Part shown: positions 17,515 to 26,092 of the stretch, in pieces
Position numbering within the stretch: the first letter of the stretch is position 1
Layout of the letters: the number at the start of each line of letters is the position of its first letter
NCBI RefSeq assembly: GCF_015775515.1
Contig: NZ_CP065383.1
Span: forward strand, 1,612,001 to 1,676,000
Source of the DNA: Atribacter laminatus
GTDB taxonomy: Bacteria; Atribacterota; Atribacteria; Atribacterales; Atribacteraceae
Reading direction: 5' to 3'
Length of the DNA: 64,000 bases
The notes under the pieces: generated by a model
What the model was told of the DNA's origin: nothing
The model's database searches: none
What the model saw: only the letters and a program-made list of their open reading frames with translations
Translations under genes and position numbers: made by a program

Positions 17515-17911
17515 GAGAAGGTGAGGATGAGGGTGAAAGCCCAGAATGAGATCCTGGTTAGTTGCTATAAAAGAGTTACTTTAAAAAACATTCAAGTATT
17601 TTCAGGATAGACCCTCATGCTGCTTCGCAGCACCAGATGAGGATGAAAATACCTATCTAAATCCGTCATTGCGAGGAGCGTCTTGTGCGACGTGGCAATC
17701 TCTACCATCCACTTAGTCATTCTGAGGAGTCCGGTGTTTTTGCCGGACGACGTAAGAATCTCATCATTTAAAGTATTTATGAAGAAAAAACTTAAAAGAT
17801 GAGATCCTCACGCCCTCAAAAAGCGAGGGCTCAGGATGACCGATTAAAGGCACACCCCCCTTTATCCCCCCTCAATGGGGGAATTTATAAGATGGTATTT
17901 TCAGGATAGAC
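17515..17911. repeat. Dispersed repeat cluster R3, right part, including 313-bp unit copy A
   Basis: Continues cluster R3 after the insertion sequence. Bases 17599-17911 form a unit that is also present at 26652-26964, differing only at 17626 (C here, T there) by direct comparison. The unit begins and ends with TTTTCAGGATAGAC and contains CGTCATTGCGAGGAGCG...GCGACGTGGCAATCTC, a long inverted pair GTCATTCTGAGGAG.../...CTCAGGATGAC with inner AATCTCATC/GATGAGATC arms, and a CCCCCTCAATGGGGG hairpin. No coding potential. Confidence 0.92.
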
Positions 17912-17956
17912 GGTTTCAATTATTTTTTCAAACAGCGTTTCCTAGAGGGTATGTAA

Positions 17957-18349
17957 CTAAGACATTAAATGAGTTTCAATTTTTTCTACTCCACCTCGTA
18001 AAGTATTCATAACCGTGCAGGCTCTTTCTCCAGCTTTAATTAATCTTTCCTTTTCTTCAAGGGTCAGATTGCCAATAATATCGATATTTACATAGATTGA
18101 TTGAATTCGAGAAGGAGCTGAGCCTAAATCACCTTTAATTTTTAGAATAACTTTTTCTAAAGGATAATTTTTATTTTTGGCATAGGCAAACAATGATCCA
18201 GAAAGACAACTCCCTAAAGCAGCAAGAATATATTCAGTTGGCCAATGACCGGAATCGCTATCGGCTCCGCTACTTTTAAACTTTATCTTTTCGCCCTTGA
18301 TATCAGCTTCAATTTTTCCTTTTTGTGCAGAGAGTTCAATATACGCCAT
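17957..18349 (-). CDS. OsmC-family protein
   Basis: Small (130 residues) alpha/beta protein of the OsmC/Ohr family, thiol peroxidases acting on organic hydroperoxides. Two cysteines sit in the expected places: LGSCLSGSLFAYAK (about residue 52) and RACTVMNTL (about 113), the peroxidatic and resolving positions. GPWPTE-like PTEYILAALG precedes the first. ATG 18349 follows GAGGAGGATAACC; the longer form starting 15 bases upstream would run over that site. Likely a stand-alone oxidative-stress gene in an anaerobe. Whether it is OsmC-type or another subgroup cannot be told. Confidence 0.88.
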   Translation of the reverse strand: MAYIELSAQKGKIEADIKGEKIKFKSSGADSDSGHWPTEYILAALGSCLSGSLFAYAKNKNYPLEKVILKIKGDLGSAPSRIQSIYVNIDIIGNLTLEEKERLIKAGERACTVMNTLRGGVEKIETHLMS

Positions 18350-18391
18350 GGTTATCCTCCTCAATTTTGTAAATGTATGTTACCATCATTT

Positions 18392-18421
18392 ATAGTATTC
18401 TAAAAAGTTATATAATTGCAA
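18392..18421 (-). promoter_or_regulatory. Predicted promoter of the OsmC gene
   Basis: Reverse strand TTGCAA (18421-18416), 18-base spacer, TACTAT (18397-18392), about 43 bases upstream of the ATG. Confidence 0.4.
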
Positions 18422-18528
18422 AACCAAAATTATTTTAATCCATTCCAAAATTAAGCAACAAATTGACACAGAATGCGATAAAAGAAGAAAGTAAAGTAAA
18501 AAAAGAAATTGGAACGAGGAGGTTTAAA

Positions 18529-19128
18529 ATGAAGAGAAATTGGTGGTTTGTTCTCGGTTTTATGTTTATAGTTATTTTCATTTCTGGATGTGCACAAATT
18601 GAAGTGGGGATTAAGGTCGATTCCAATGCGACCATTCCGAAAGCTAGAATTTCTATTAGTACCACTGACGTTAACGTCTATAGTCAAATTAAAAAAGCTG
18701 CTGTGAATGAATATAAAAAGCTACCCGAAGACGAAAGAAGTTATGTTGAAATCCAAGCTAAAGAAGATGCCTCTCCTTATATCATTGCTTGGGTATGGTC
18801 TTTTCCTAATCAAGAGAAAGCTCAGCAATTTACCGAGCAATTTTTAGGTTCAACTGCTAAACTAAGCAAAGATCAAGACCTGGTGATTCTTGAAGCAACC
18901 TTGAATGGGGAAGAATTGGGGGATGCTTTGGACAAAATGGGTGCCGGAACGGTCAAACCATTATTGGGGAATGTTACTTTAGCATTAAAAGCTTATATGC
19001 CAGGAGAAGTCATTAGTTACGTTGATGGAAAGGTTGATCAAAATACCTGGACTTTGGAAATGAATGTTGGGAAAGTTTATAAAGAAAAGCCTACTTATGA
19101 TATAGAAGTTATCTCAAGAGATAAATAA
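18529..19128 (+). CDS. Putative lipoprotein of unknown function
   Basis: 199 residues. The N-terminus MKRNWWFVLGFMFIVIFISGC is a lipoprotein signal peptide: two basic residues, a hydrophobic run and a lipobox ending at Cys21, so the mature protein should be lipid-anchored outside the cytoplasmic membrane. The mature part is polar, with a repeated AKISISTTDV-like beta pattern and charged helices, and no recognisable enzyme motif. ATG 18529 follows GAGGAGGTTTAAA; the frame is open upstream to 18463, but that extension would hide the signal. The gene is flanked by a strong bidirectional terminator. I do not recognise the family. Confidence 0.75.
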   Translation: MKRNWWFVLGFMFIVIFISGCAQIEVGIKVDSNATIPKARISISTTDVNVYSQIKKAAVNEYKKLPEDERSYVEIQAKEDASPYIIAWVWSFPNQEKAQQFTEQFLGSTAKLSKDQDLVILEATLNGEELGDALDKMGAGTVKPLLGNVTLALKAYMPGEVISYVDGKVDQNTWTLEMNVGKVYKEKPTYDIEVISRDK

Positions 19129-19141
19129 TTAACGGAAAGGT

Positions 19142-19182
19142 CAATAATAAAAAGGGGTGGGCAACACCCCTTTTTATTATTG
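19142..19182. terminator. Bidirectional terminator
   Basis: A perfect 18-bp stem (CAATAATAAAAAGGGGTG 19142-19159 with its complement 19165-19182) with loop GGCAA. It gives an A-tract before and a T-tract after on both strands, serving the lipoprotein gene and the convergent VanW gene. Confidence 0.92.
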
Positions 19183-20427
19183 GTTTTTGGCGATTTGCTC
19201 TTTTAGTGTTTCAGCATAATCTTTTTGAATCAAATACCGATCTTTATACCTTTTTTCTACAACATTGTTTTTTAGTACAGTAGTTTCAACCTCGATAAAT
19301 GCCTCTGAGTCTCCATTGGGGGTAATGCTTTGTATTTGATTTATAATTGATTTGTTTCCAGAAAATTCATTTTCTCCCCAAATTTCTGCGACCAGACGAT
19401 CATTTTCAATATAAGTAAAAATTGCGATCCGTTGTTCTGGGAAATTAAATTTGAGATCTTTGTATCCATAGCTAACAGCTGCATCAAGCCCCGGATTAAC
19501 ATAAGATGTTGTCTCCGAATAACCAGAGTGAGAGCTTCTTTCGATGACCTTCGCATCACATTGAAGCAGTGCATTGTACAAGGTTGAAGAAACTTGGCAT
19601 ATTCCTCCTCCATAGCCAGGTACTAACTTTCCATTAACAACAACTTTGGTTTCGAGGTAACCATCCTCCTTATCGGCAGGACCGACAATTTTATTGAAGG
19701 AAAAAATTTCTCCTTTTTCTACAATATAACCGTCGATACTTTTGGCACTTTTATCTATATTAAGACGGGTATTTTCATCTTTTTCCACCAATGAAGTTTC
19801 ATAGCGAGCTAGTAAATACTGAAATCCTATTGATTGAAGCAAGGTTTTGGTATCGATGGCTGGTGGTAAAACTTCATAACTTCTAATAACGATTTTATCT
19901 AAACCTTGGGAAAGACCATTTCGGATTTCATCTATAGCATTTGCTGGATGAAGACAATAGCCTGTTTTAGAACGAATTATCCGTCCATCTTTTTGTATTG
20001 CATCTTGAGGCATTGAGTTAGTTTTTTCCGCAATAAATTGAGAAGCTTCCTCAACTTTTTTTTCATCCCAAGAAAAATAGAGTGGAACATTTTGGTTTTG
20101 GTTTTTTCTGTGTAAAAGACCTTTTTTTATTTGAGACAAGTTCCATTGAATTGAAAGAGCTTTTTTGTCAATAAGGAAATTTTTGTTGAGAGCTTCAACT
20201 TGAAGTTGTTCGGTTATCCATTTCCTTTCCATGAGTTGGAGATAAGGAATAATGTCATTTTTAGCTATGTTATTAAAACTTTGATTAAGAAAAAACACGT
20301 TTTGAGGTGTAGAAGAAAAAACCCGGGGAATGAATACAATAAACAAACCCACAATCAAAGCTATCAGAACAAAAAATAAGATAATTTTCTTTTTTGAATA
20401 ATATCGACAAATAATCAATAGAAACAA
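19177..20427 (-). CDS. VanW-family protein
   Basis: 416-residue membrane-anchored protein. An N-terminal hydrophobic segment (about 12-33) follows a basic stretch, placing the rest outside the membrane. Residues ~50-180 resemble the putative peptidoglycan-binding region common in these proteins. The VanW core (about 215-340) shows YEVLPPAID, SIDGYIVEKGEIFSFNKIVGPADKEDGY, GGGICQVSSTLYNALL and SYVNPGLDAAVSYGYKDL, all characteristic. The tail may be a G5-like domain. VanW proteins occur near vancomycin genes, but their function is unknown and no resistance is implied here. It starts at TTG 20427 just after AAAGGA, 6 bases downstream of the ppiC-like gene, so the two form an operon. Confidence 0.88.
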   Translation of the reverse strand: MFLLIICRYYSKKKIILFFVLIALIVGLFIVFIPRVFSSTPQNVFFLNQSFNNIAKNDIIPYLQLMERKWITEQLQVEALNKNFLIDKKALSIQWNLSQIKKGLLHRKNQNQNVPLYFSWDEKKVEEASQFIAEKTNSMPQDAIQKDGRIIRSKTGYCLHPANAIDEIRNGLSQGLDKIVIRSYEVLPPAIDTKTLLQSIGFQYLLARYETSLVEKDENTRLNIDKSAKSIDGYIVEKGEIFSFNKIVGPADKEDGYLETKVVVNGKLVPGYGGGICQVSSTLYNALLQCDAKVIERSSHSGYSETTSYVNPGLDAAVSYGYKDLKFNFPEQRIAIFTYIENDRLVAEIWGENEFSGNKSIINQIQSITPNGDSEAFIEVETTVLKNNVVEKRYKDRYLIQKDYAETLKEQIAKNQ

Positions 20428-20433
20428 AATCCT

Positions 20434-21537
20434 TTAAGGATTTGGTGTTGATATTATATTGGGTATTTCAGTTGGTTCAGATGATTCAGGAGAAGGAGCC
20501 GCCGAATTTTCGGATTCCACCGGCTCGGTCGGTGACGTTTCGCTTACTAAACCTGAAGATAATATGCTTTCAGAGTAAACAATATTTGATTTATCGCGAA
20601 TTTCAGCGATTAAATGCTCAAGTTTTACTTTTTTTTGCTCATTTTCAAGAATTACTTTTATTTCTTCTTGGGATTCTTCAAAGGTTTTTTCCTCAGCTGG
20701 TTTGTATTCAATGAGTTTAAAAAATTGATAATTATTTCCGACTTTCACTATTGGAGTAACACTCCCCAGTTTTTCTTTTAATTCTTTAATAACATTTATG
20801 GCTTCATTGGGAAGAGCATTTTCTGATATCCAACCAGCGTCTCCGCCTTGGGAAGCATAGGTGTCAGTTGAACTCGACTTAGCTAAATTGGAAAAGTCTT
20901 CACCTAAATTGACTCTTTTATAGATTTTCTCGGCTTCTTCTTGAGAAGTAAAGGTCATTTGGTAGAGGTGATATTGGGCAGGTATTGAAAACAAACTTTT
21001 ATTTTCTTCGTAATAATTGTTAATATCTTCAGGCGGAATAACAATACTTTCGTATAACGAATTGGTAAGGTTGGTGATCATCAAGTCTCTTTTGATGGAT
21101 TCCCTCATATCATTTATACGAATTCCGTTATATTGAAGGTAATTTTGAAACTCCTTCTCAGAAGGGAAATTAGCTTTGATTTCGTTTAATCGAGTATTAA
21201 TATCATTATTATTAACTTTAATTTTTCGCGATTTTGCTTCTTGGTACAAAAGTTCGTTGTTTATCATGCTTTCCAAGGTGAGTCTTTTAAGATAATTAAT
21301 TCCCTGTTCGTCTAGTTCATTTAGGTACCGGTTGTCAAACTGAGAAATAAAATTTCGAAATTGATTTTCAAGGTCATAAATTGTTATAACGGTATTGTTA
21401 ACCGTTGCAGCTGATGCGGCACCTTGTGAAGGGCTCTGAGATCGACGAGTGAAAGTGCCATAAAAAATGGTAAAAACAAAGGCAACCACAATGATTATTA
21501 TGATAACATCAAGATTTTTGCGAAGTCCTCTCAGCAT
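20434..21537 (-). CDS. Membrane-anchored peptidyl-prolyl isomerase, SurA/PpiD/PrsA-like
   Basis: 367 residues. An N-terminal membrane anchor (LDVIIIIIVVAFVFTIFYG) is followed by a helical SurA N-like region (ATVNNTVITIYDLENQFR..., about 40-190) and a parvulin domain (about 195-300: YHLYQMTFTSQEEAEKIYKRVNLGEDFSNLAKSSS, QGGDAGWISENALPNEAINVIKEL). The C-terminus is a low-complexity Ser/Pro/Glu tail. It should assist folding of exported or outer-membrane proteins. ATG 21537 follows GAGGTGGGAGAAT; the in-frame GTG at 21549 overlaps that site. Operon with the VanW gene. Confidence 0.88.
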   Translation of the reverse strand: MLRGLRKNLDVIIIIIVVAFVFTIFYGTFTRRSQSPSQGAASAATVNNTVITIYDLENQFRNFISQFDNRYLNELDEQGINYLKRLTLESMINNELLYQEAKSRKIKVNNNDINTRLNEIKANFPSEKEFQNYLQYNGIRINDMRESIKRDLMITNLTNSLYESIVIPPEDINNYYEENKSLFSIPAQYHLYQMTFTSQEEAEKIYKRVNLGEDFSNLAKSSSTDTYASQGGDAGWISENALPNEAINVIKELKEKLGSVTPIVKVGNNYQFFKLIEYKPAEEKTFEESQEEIKVILENEQKKVKLEHLIAEIRDKSNIVYSESILSSGLVSETSPTEPVESENSAAPSPESSEPTEIPNIISTPNP

Positions 21538-21580
21538 ATATTCTCCCACCTCTGAGACAATTATTGTTATTTTTGGTAAA

Positions 21581-21609
21581 ATACTACTCCAGTTAATCTT
21601 TTATGTCAA
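21581..21609 (-). promoter_or_regulatory. Predicted promoter of the PPIase-VanW operon
   Basis: Reverse strand TTGACA (21609-21604), 17-base spacer, TAGTAT (21586-21581), about 44 bases before the ATG at 21537. Confidence 0.55.
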
Positions 21610-21702
21610 TTTTCGCAAAATTCTCTCAATAGTCCAGCGTGAACACGACGAACTGATAGAGGATTGAATAGAAGACTTTTAAAAAAGGGGAGGTATTAAA
21701 AA

Positions 21703-22143
21703 ATGGACTTGGATAGTCGAATGATCCAGAGAATCTTGCCCCATCGTTTTCCGTTTTTATTGGTAGATAGAGTTACTATTGAAGAAATGACAGCCGTTGG
21801 AATTAAAAACGTGACAATTAATGAATGGTTTTTTCAAGGTCATTTTCCGGGATTACCAACCATGCCAGGTGTGCTCATCATCGAAGCTATGGCTCAGGTC
21901 GGTGCCACAATGATGATGAATTTGGATGAATATCATGATTGTGTTCCTTACTTTACTACAATTGATCGGGTGAAAATTCGAAAACCAGTTGTCCCGGGGG
22001 ACCAATTAATTATTAAGGTCGAGCTTCTCAAGATTCGTAAAAGAATGGGAAAATTAAATTGTGTTGCCAAGGTCAACGAATCAATAGTCGCTGAGGGAGA
22101 AATCGGTTTTTCGCTCGTTGAAAAGAAGGAGGAAGAGATTTGA
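21703..22143 (+). CDS. fabZ: 3-hydroxyacyl-ACP dehydratase FabZ
   Basis: Hot-dog-fold enzyme that removes water from 3-hydroxyacyl-ACP in fatty-acid elongation. 146 residues, the usual size. LPHRFPFLLVDRV and GHFPGLPTMPGVLIIEAMAQVG carry the catalytic histidine and glutamate. It is preceded by AAAAAAGGGGAGG. Its last four bases overlap fabH, so the two are coupled. First gene of a fabZ-fabH-fabF-plsY-trxA run. Confidence 0.96.
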   Translation: MDLDSRMIQRILPHRFPFLLVDRVTIEEMTAVGIKNVTINEWFFQGHFPGLPTMPGVLIIEAMAQVGATMMMNLDEYHDCVPYFTTIDRVKIRKPVVPGDQLIIKVELLKIRKRMGKLNCVAKVNESIVAEGEIGFSLVEKKEEEI

Positions 22144-23123
22144 AAAATCAACCAGTGAGAATACTAGGAGTGGGAGCAAGCGTTCCTCAAAAAGTCATAA
22201 CCAATTTTGATTTAGAAAAAATGGTTGATACCAGTGATGAATGGATCGTCAGTCGAAGTGGCATACGAGAGCGAAGAATTGCTTCAGAAAGCGAAACCAC
22301 ATCTACACTGGCAATTGAAGCGGCACGAATAGCTCTGAAAAAATCTGGTGTGGAATCGTCAGACCTTGATTTGATTATCGTAGCTACCGTCACTCCCGAT
22401 ATGCTATTTCCAGCGACAGCTTGTATTCTCCAACGTGAATTGGGAGCAGAAAATGCTGCCTGCTTTGACCTCGAAGCCGGTTGCACTAGTTTTGTCTATG
22501 CTCTTTCTATGGCAGAAAAGTATCTTTCCGCCGGGGGTGGAAATTTCGCTTTAGTGGTTGGAGCTGAAACTTTATCGAAAGTTTTAGACTGGAAAGATAG
22601 AGCAACCTGTGTGCTATTCGGTGATGGAGCCGGAGCAGCTGTGTTAGGTCTGGGAGAAAAACTGGGTATTATTTCGACTCATTTAGGCGCTGATGGAGGA
22701 GGAGCTAACTATATTGAAGTTCCAGCTGGTATTTCCCGTATGCCAGCCTCAATAGATACAGTTCAAAATCGACTCCATTACATAAAAATGGCAGGAAATG
22801 AAGTCTTTAAATTTGCCGTAAAAATTATGGAAGAAGCTTCGCTGAAAGTTTTAGAAAAGGGGAAGATAAAGATTGAAGATGTCAATTTATTTATACCCCA
22901 CCAGGCTAATATACGAATCATCAAATCAGCTGCGAAACGTCTTGGCATTATCGAAGATCGTATCTTTGTAAACATTCATAAATACGCAAATACTTCCTCT
23001 GCATCAATACCTTTAGCACTCTTTGAAGCAGTTCAAGAAAATCGTATCCAGGAAGGAGACATTATATTGCTGGTTGGTTTTGGTGCAGGCTTGACATGGG
23101 GTTCAGCTCTTATTCGATGGTAA
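22140..23123 (+). CDS. fabH: 3-oxoacyl-ACP synthase III FabH
   Basis: Condenses acetyl-CoA with malonyl-ACP to start fatty-acid synthesis. 327 residues, thiolase fold. The catalytic triad is visible: Cys in CFDLEAGCTSFVYAL (near 113), His in FIPHQANIRI (near 252) and Asn in HKYANTSSASIPLAL (near 282). The N-terminal TSDEWIVSRSGIRERR is diagnostic. The residues around the cysteine (EAGCTSF) differ a little from the common SAACSGF or AACAGF form. It starts at TTG 22140 after GAAGGAGGAAGAG, overlapping fabZ by 4 bases. Confidence 0.96.
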   Translation: MKNQPVRILGVGASVPQKVITNFDLEKMVDTSDEWIVSRSGIRERRIASESETTSTLAIEAARIALKKSGVESSDLDLIIVATVTPDMLFPATACILQRELGAENAACFDLEAGCTSFVYALSMAEKYLSAGGGNFALVVGAETLSKVLDWKDRATCVLFGDGAGAAVLGLGEKLGIISTHLGADGGGANYIEVPAGISRMPASIDTVQNRLHYIKMAGNEVFKFAVKIMEEASLKVLEKGKIKIEDVNLFIPHQANIRIIKSAAKRLGIIEDRIFVNIHKYANTSSASIPLALFEAVQENRIQEGDIILLVGFGAGLTWGSALIRW

Positions 23124-23137
23124 GGGAGGTTTCAACT

Positions 23138-24379
23138 TTGGATAGAAGAGTCTTGATAACCGGAATTGGGGTGGTTAGCCCAATCGGTATTGGAAAAGAA
23201 AATTTTTGGCAAGCCCTTATAAATGGACAATCGGGAATTGATACTATTACCAGATTTGATGCTAATCTGTATGATAGCCAAATAGCGGGAGAAGTAAAAG
23301 ACTTTAATTGTGATGAATATTTACCTCGCAAAGATGCTCGCAGGATGGATCGTTTTTCCCAATTTGCCGTCAGCGCTTCCATCATGGCTTTTCAGGATTC
23401 ACAGATAAAATTAGATAAGCTCAATCATGAGCGTTCGGGTGTTATATTGGGTTCGGGTATAGGAGGGATTTTTACTTTTGAAGAACAACATGAAGTGTTG
23501 ATGAATCGTGGTCCCCAAAAAGTCAGCCCTTTTTTTATTCCGATGATGATTGTTAATATGGGAGCGGGAAACGTAGCCATACAGTTGGGCTTAAAAGGTC
23601 CCAATAGTTGCGTTTCAACTGCCTGCGAGTCATCTACTCATGCGATTGGAGAAGCCTTCCGGATCCTACAGCGAGGTGATGCTGACTTAATGGTGGCGGT
23701 TGGTTCGGAAGCATCAATTACACCTCTTGCCTTAGCCGGTTTTTGTTCGATGAAAGCCCTTTCTACCTATAATCAAGAACCAAAAAAAGCTTCACGACCT
23801 TTTGATAAAAATCGGGATGGTTTTGTTATGGCCGAGGGGGCAGCAGCGTTGATTTTAGAAACAAAAGAATCAGCAGAACGAAGAGGTGCTCCGATATATG
23901 CTGAGTTGAAAGGGTATGGTGCTAGTTGTGATGCATACCACATAACTGCACCCGATCCAGAAGGTGAAGGAGCGACTCGTTCTATGCTTTATGCAATTCA
24001 TGACGCCGGACTTCAGATTGACGATATCGATTATATCAATGCTCATGGAACATCAACACCGTTAAATGATAAGATGGAATCGTTGGCAATTAAAAAGGTA
24101 TTTGCCGAAAGAGCGTACCAATTAAAAATTAGTTCAACCAAATCTATGACTGGTCATCTTTTAGGGGCTGCTGGAGCTATGGAAGCAGCAGCAACTGTTT
24201 TGGGAATATATCATCATATCGTACATCCAACCATCAACCTTGAAGAAGCAGATGAAGATTGTGATTTAAACTATGTCCCTAAAAAAGCCCAAAAAATGGA
24301 AATTCGCAATGCAATTTCTAACTCATTTGGATTTGGAGGGCATAATGGTTCTTTGATTTTTGGACAATTTAAGGAGTAA
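23138..24379 (+). CDS. fabF: 3-oxoacyl-ACP synthase II FabF
   Basis: Elongating beta-ketoacyl-ACP synthase, 413 residues as usual. N-terminal RRVLITGIGVVSPIG, active cysteine in VSTACESSTHAIGEA (near 163), His in NAHGTSTPLND (near 302) and Lys/His in KSMTGHLLGAAGA (near 335). TTG 23138 is chosen because AAGGGAGG (23123-23130) lies 7 bases upstream and the next residues match the family N-terminus; the frame is open back to 23096 inside fabH. No acpP gene is adjacent, unlike many fab clusters. Confidence 0.96.
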   Translation: MDRRVLITGIGVVSPIGIGKENFWQALINGQSGIDTITRFDANLYDSQIAGEVKDFNCDEYLPRKDARRMDRFSQFAVSASIMAFQDSQIKLDKLNHERSGVILGSGIGGIFTFEEQHEVLMNRGPQKVSPFFIPMMIVNMGAGNVAIQLGLKGPNSCVSTACESSTHAIGEAFRILQRGDADLMVAVGSEASITPLALAGFCSMKALSTYNQEPKKASRPFDKNRDGFVMAEGAAALILETKESAERRGAPIYAELKGYGASCDAYHITAPDPEGEGATRSMLYAIHDAGLQIDDIDYINAHGTSTPLNDKMESLAIKKVFAERAYQLKISSTKSMTGHLLGAAGAMEAAATVLGIYHHIVHPTINLEEADEDCDLNYVPKKAQKMEIRNAISNSFGFGGHNGSLIFGQFKE

Positions 24380-24384
24380 CTATC

Positions 24385-24981
24385 ATGTCTGGATGGTGGG
24401 TTATAGGGATTAATTACCTCATCGGTTCTCTTCCTTTCGGGGTGATTATTGGATGGTTGCTTAAGGGGATCGATATTCGGAAATATGGGAGCGGGAATAT
24501 CGGTGCTACCAATGTTTCTCGAGTATTAGGATTTACCCCGGCATTATTGGCGGGGGTTGCTGATGCTTTAAAAGGTTTTTTAGGAGCTTATTTAGCGACG
24601 CGTTTTGTCCAGAATCCCTTCCTATGGTTTTTAGCGGTTTTCATGATTGTTATAGGTCATAATTGGTCGGTGTTTCTCCATTTTAAGGGTGGAAAAGGTG
24701 TTGCTACAACCGTGGGAATTCTTTTTTACCTTTCCTATCAAGCTGCTATTATTAGCTTTTTATCTTGGATTGGGATGGTTTTGATTAGTCGTTATTCCTC
24801 TCTGGGTTCTTTGGCTGGTGCACTTTTCATGCCCATAGGTCTGTATATTTTTAAAAAGTCTCCAGAAATTATTTGGTGGGGAATATTCGCTTGTGCTTTG
24901 GTGTTTTTAAGACACAGTGAGAATATAAAAAGGTTAGTAGGTGGAAAAGAACATAAAATAGGCAAAAAGGGGCGTGAATAA
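24385..24981 (+). CDS. plsY: Glycerol-3-phosphate acyltransferase PlsY
   Basis: Integral membrane enzyme transferring the acyl group from acyl-phosphate to sn-glycerol-3-phosphate, the first step of phospholipid synthesis. About 198 residues with several membrane segments. Family motifs: GSGNIGATNVSRVLG near residue 36, GHNWSVFLHFKGGKGVATT near 92 and the C-terminal LRHSENIKRL. It lies 5 bases after fabF, placing phospholipid entry in the fatty-acid operon. PlsX is not in the window. Confidence 0.95.
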   Translation: MSGWWVIGINYLIGSLPFGVIIGWLLKGIDIRKYGSGNIGATNVSRVLGFTPALLAGVADALKGFLGAYLATRFVQNPFLWFLAVFMIVIGHNWSVFLHFKGGKGVATTVGILFYLSYQAAIISFLSWIGMVLISRYSSLGSLAGALFMPIGLYIFKKSPEIIWWGIFACALVFLRHSENIKRLVGGKEHKIGKKGRE

Positions 24982-24982
24982 A

Positions 24983-25309
24983 ATGGCAGATTCGATTATC
25001 GATCTGAACAAAACAAATTTTGATGTTGAGGTTCTTCAATCAACTACACCAGTGGTTGTTGACTTCTGGGCAAGTTGGTGTATGCCTTGTCGAATGATGG
25101 CTCCGGTTATGGAGGAAATTGCCCAAGACATGAAAGACAAGATAAAAGTTGGAAAATTAAATACCGATGATAGTGGCGAAATAGCTGCTCGTTATGGGAT
25201 TAGTGCTATTCCGACCCTTATTGTATTTAATGGAGGAAAAGAAGTCGACCGGATTGTCGGTTATGTTGCCAAGAAAGCCATTGAAAACAAAATTAATAAT
25301 ATTTTATAA
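24983..25309 (+). CDS. trxA: Thioredoxin
   Basis: 108-residue single-domain thioredoxin. Active site FWASWCMPCRMMAP, with Met between the cysteines in place of the common Gly (CMPC rather than CGPC), followed by the cis-proline region YGISAIPTLIVFNGG. Reduces cytosolic protein disulfides. ATG 24983 directly follows the plsY stop; an in-frame GTG at 24974 overlaps plsY. Probably co-transcribed with the fab genes. No thioredoxin reductase is adjacent. Confidence 0.95.
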   Translation: MADSIIDLNKTNFDVEVLQSTTPVVVDFWASWCMPCRMMAPVMEEIAQDMKDKIKVGKLNTDDSGEIAARYGISAIPTLIVFNGGKEVDRIVGYVAKKAIENKINNIL

Positions 25310-25317
25310 TTAAAGAT

Positions 25318-26025
25318 ATGATAAATAAAAAAGGCCTGGTCTGTATTTCTTTAATTTTTTTCCTGATAGTGATATTTGTTGAAATAGCCTGGGGTTTACG
25401 ATTGAATGATGATCAGGTCTATGGATATAATTGTGTTCGTCTGTTGTCCAGTAATTATCGAATTGGTAAAAAAGTTGCCTTGACTTTTGATGATGTTCCA
25501 AATATGTACACCCAAAAAATATTGAAAATATTACGCAACTACCGGATCAAGGCAACTTTTTTTATGGTTGGGTACCAGGTAAATAATAATCCTGACTTAG
25601 CCAGAGAAATCGTTAATCATGGTCATGAAATAGGAAACCATTCCTATACTCATCGCTGGAGTGGCGGGAAATCCGTCGATGAGTTACTTGAAGATATCGA
25701 TAAAGCCGAAAAGTGCATCGTTGAAACAACTGGCCAGATACCATTATACCTTAGACCACCGGGAGGCTTAATTGATGAAAACATTAAAAAAGCTTGTGGA
25801 ATGAGTGGGTATGGTATCGTACTTTGGACAGTAGATTCAAGAGATTGGTTTCATACTGACAATCGACAAGCAATATTGGACAATGTTTTGAATAATGCAA
25901 AATCTGGTTCTATAATTCTCCTTCATAGTCTTTCTAAAACTGTTGATGTTTTGCCAGAAATTATTGAAACCTTGCATAAACGAGGGTATCAAATAGAACC
26001 GGTTTCGAACTTAATGAGTCAATAA
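25318..26025 (+). CDS. Polysaccharide deacetylase family protein (NodB-like)
   Basis: 235 residues. N-terminal hydrophobic segment (about 6-22) suggests a signal peptide or anchor. The NodB-homology domain follows: TFDDVPNMYT (metal-binding aspartates, with Val in place of the common Gly), ATFFMVGYQV, HGHEIGNHSYTH (metal-binding histidines), LRPPGG and a C-terminal ILLHS. It should remove N-acetyl groups from a cell-wall or exported glycan. ATG 25318 lies 9 bases after trxA without a strong ribosome site. Substrate is not predictable. Confidence 0.87.
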   Translation: MINKKGLVCISLIFFLIVIFVEIAWGLRLNDDQVYGYNCVRLLSSNYRIGKKVALTFDDVPNMYTQKILKILRNYRIKATFFMVGYQVNNNPDLAREIVNHGHEIGNHSYTHRWSGGKSVDELLEDIDKAEKCIVETTGQIPLYLRPPGGLIDENIKKACGMSGYGIVLWTVDSRDWFHTDNRQAILDNVLNNAKSGSIILLHSLSKTVDVLPEIIETLHKRGYQIEPVSNLMSQ

Positions 26026-26054
26026 ATCATTTCCTATTTAAATGAGTAATATGG

Positions 26055-26091
26055 ATAATAAAACCTCATCGGAAAGATGAGGTTTTATTAT
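26055..26091. terminator. Bidirectional terminator
   Basis: A perfect stem AATAAAACCTCATC (26057-26070) with its complement (26076-26089), loop GGAAA, extending to A/T pairs on both sides. It serves the deacetylase gene and the convergent small gene at 26093. Confidence 0.9.
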
Positions 26092-26092
26092 T

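Noticed and set aside
15911-17911. CRISPR array among the repeats
   Set aside because: The repeated modules differ from each other in sequence and spacing, and there are no regular direct repeats with unique spacers and no cas genes.
19177-20427. VanW as vancomycin resistance
   Set aside because: No vanHAX, vanS or vanR genes are present. VanW proteins are widespread in sensitive bacteria.
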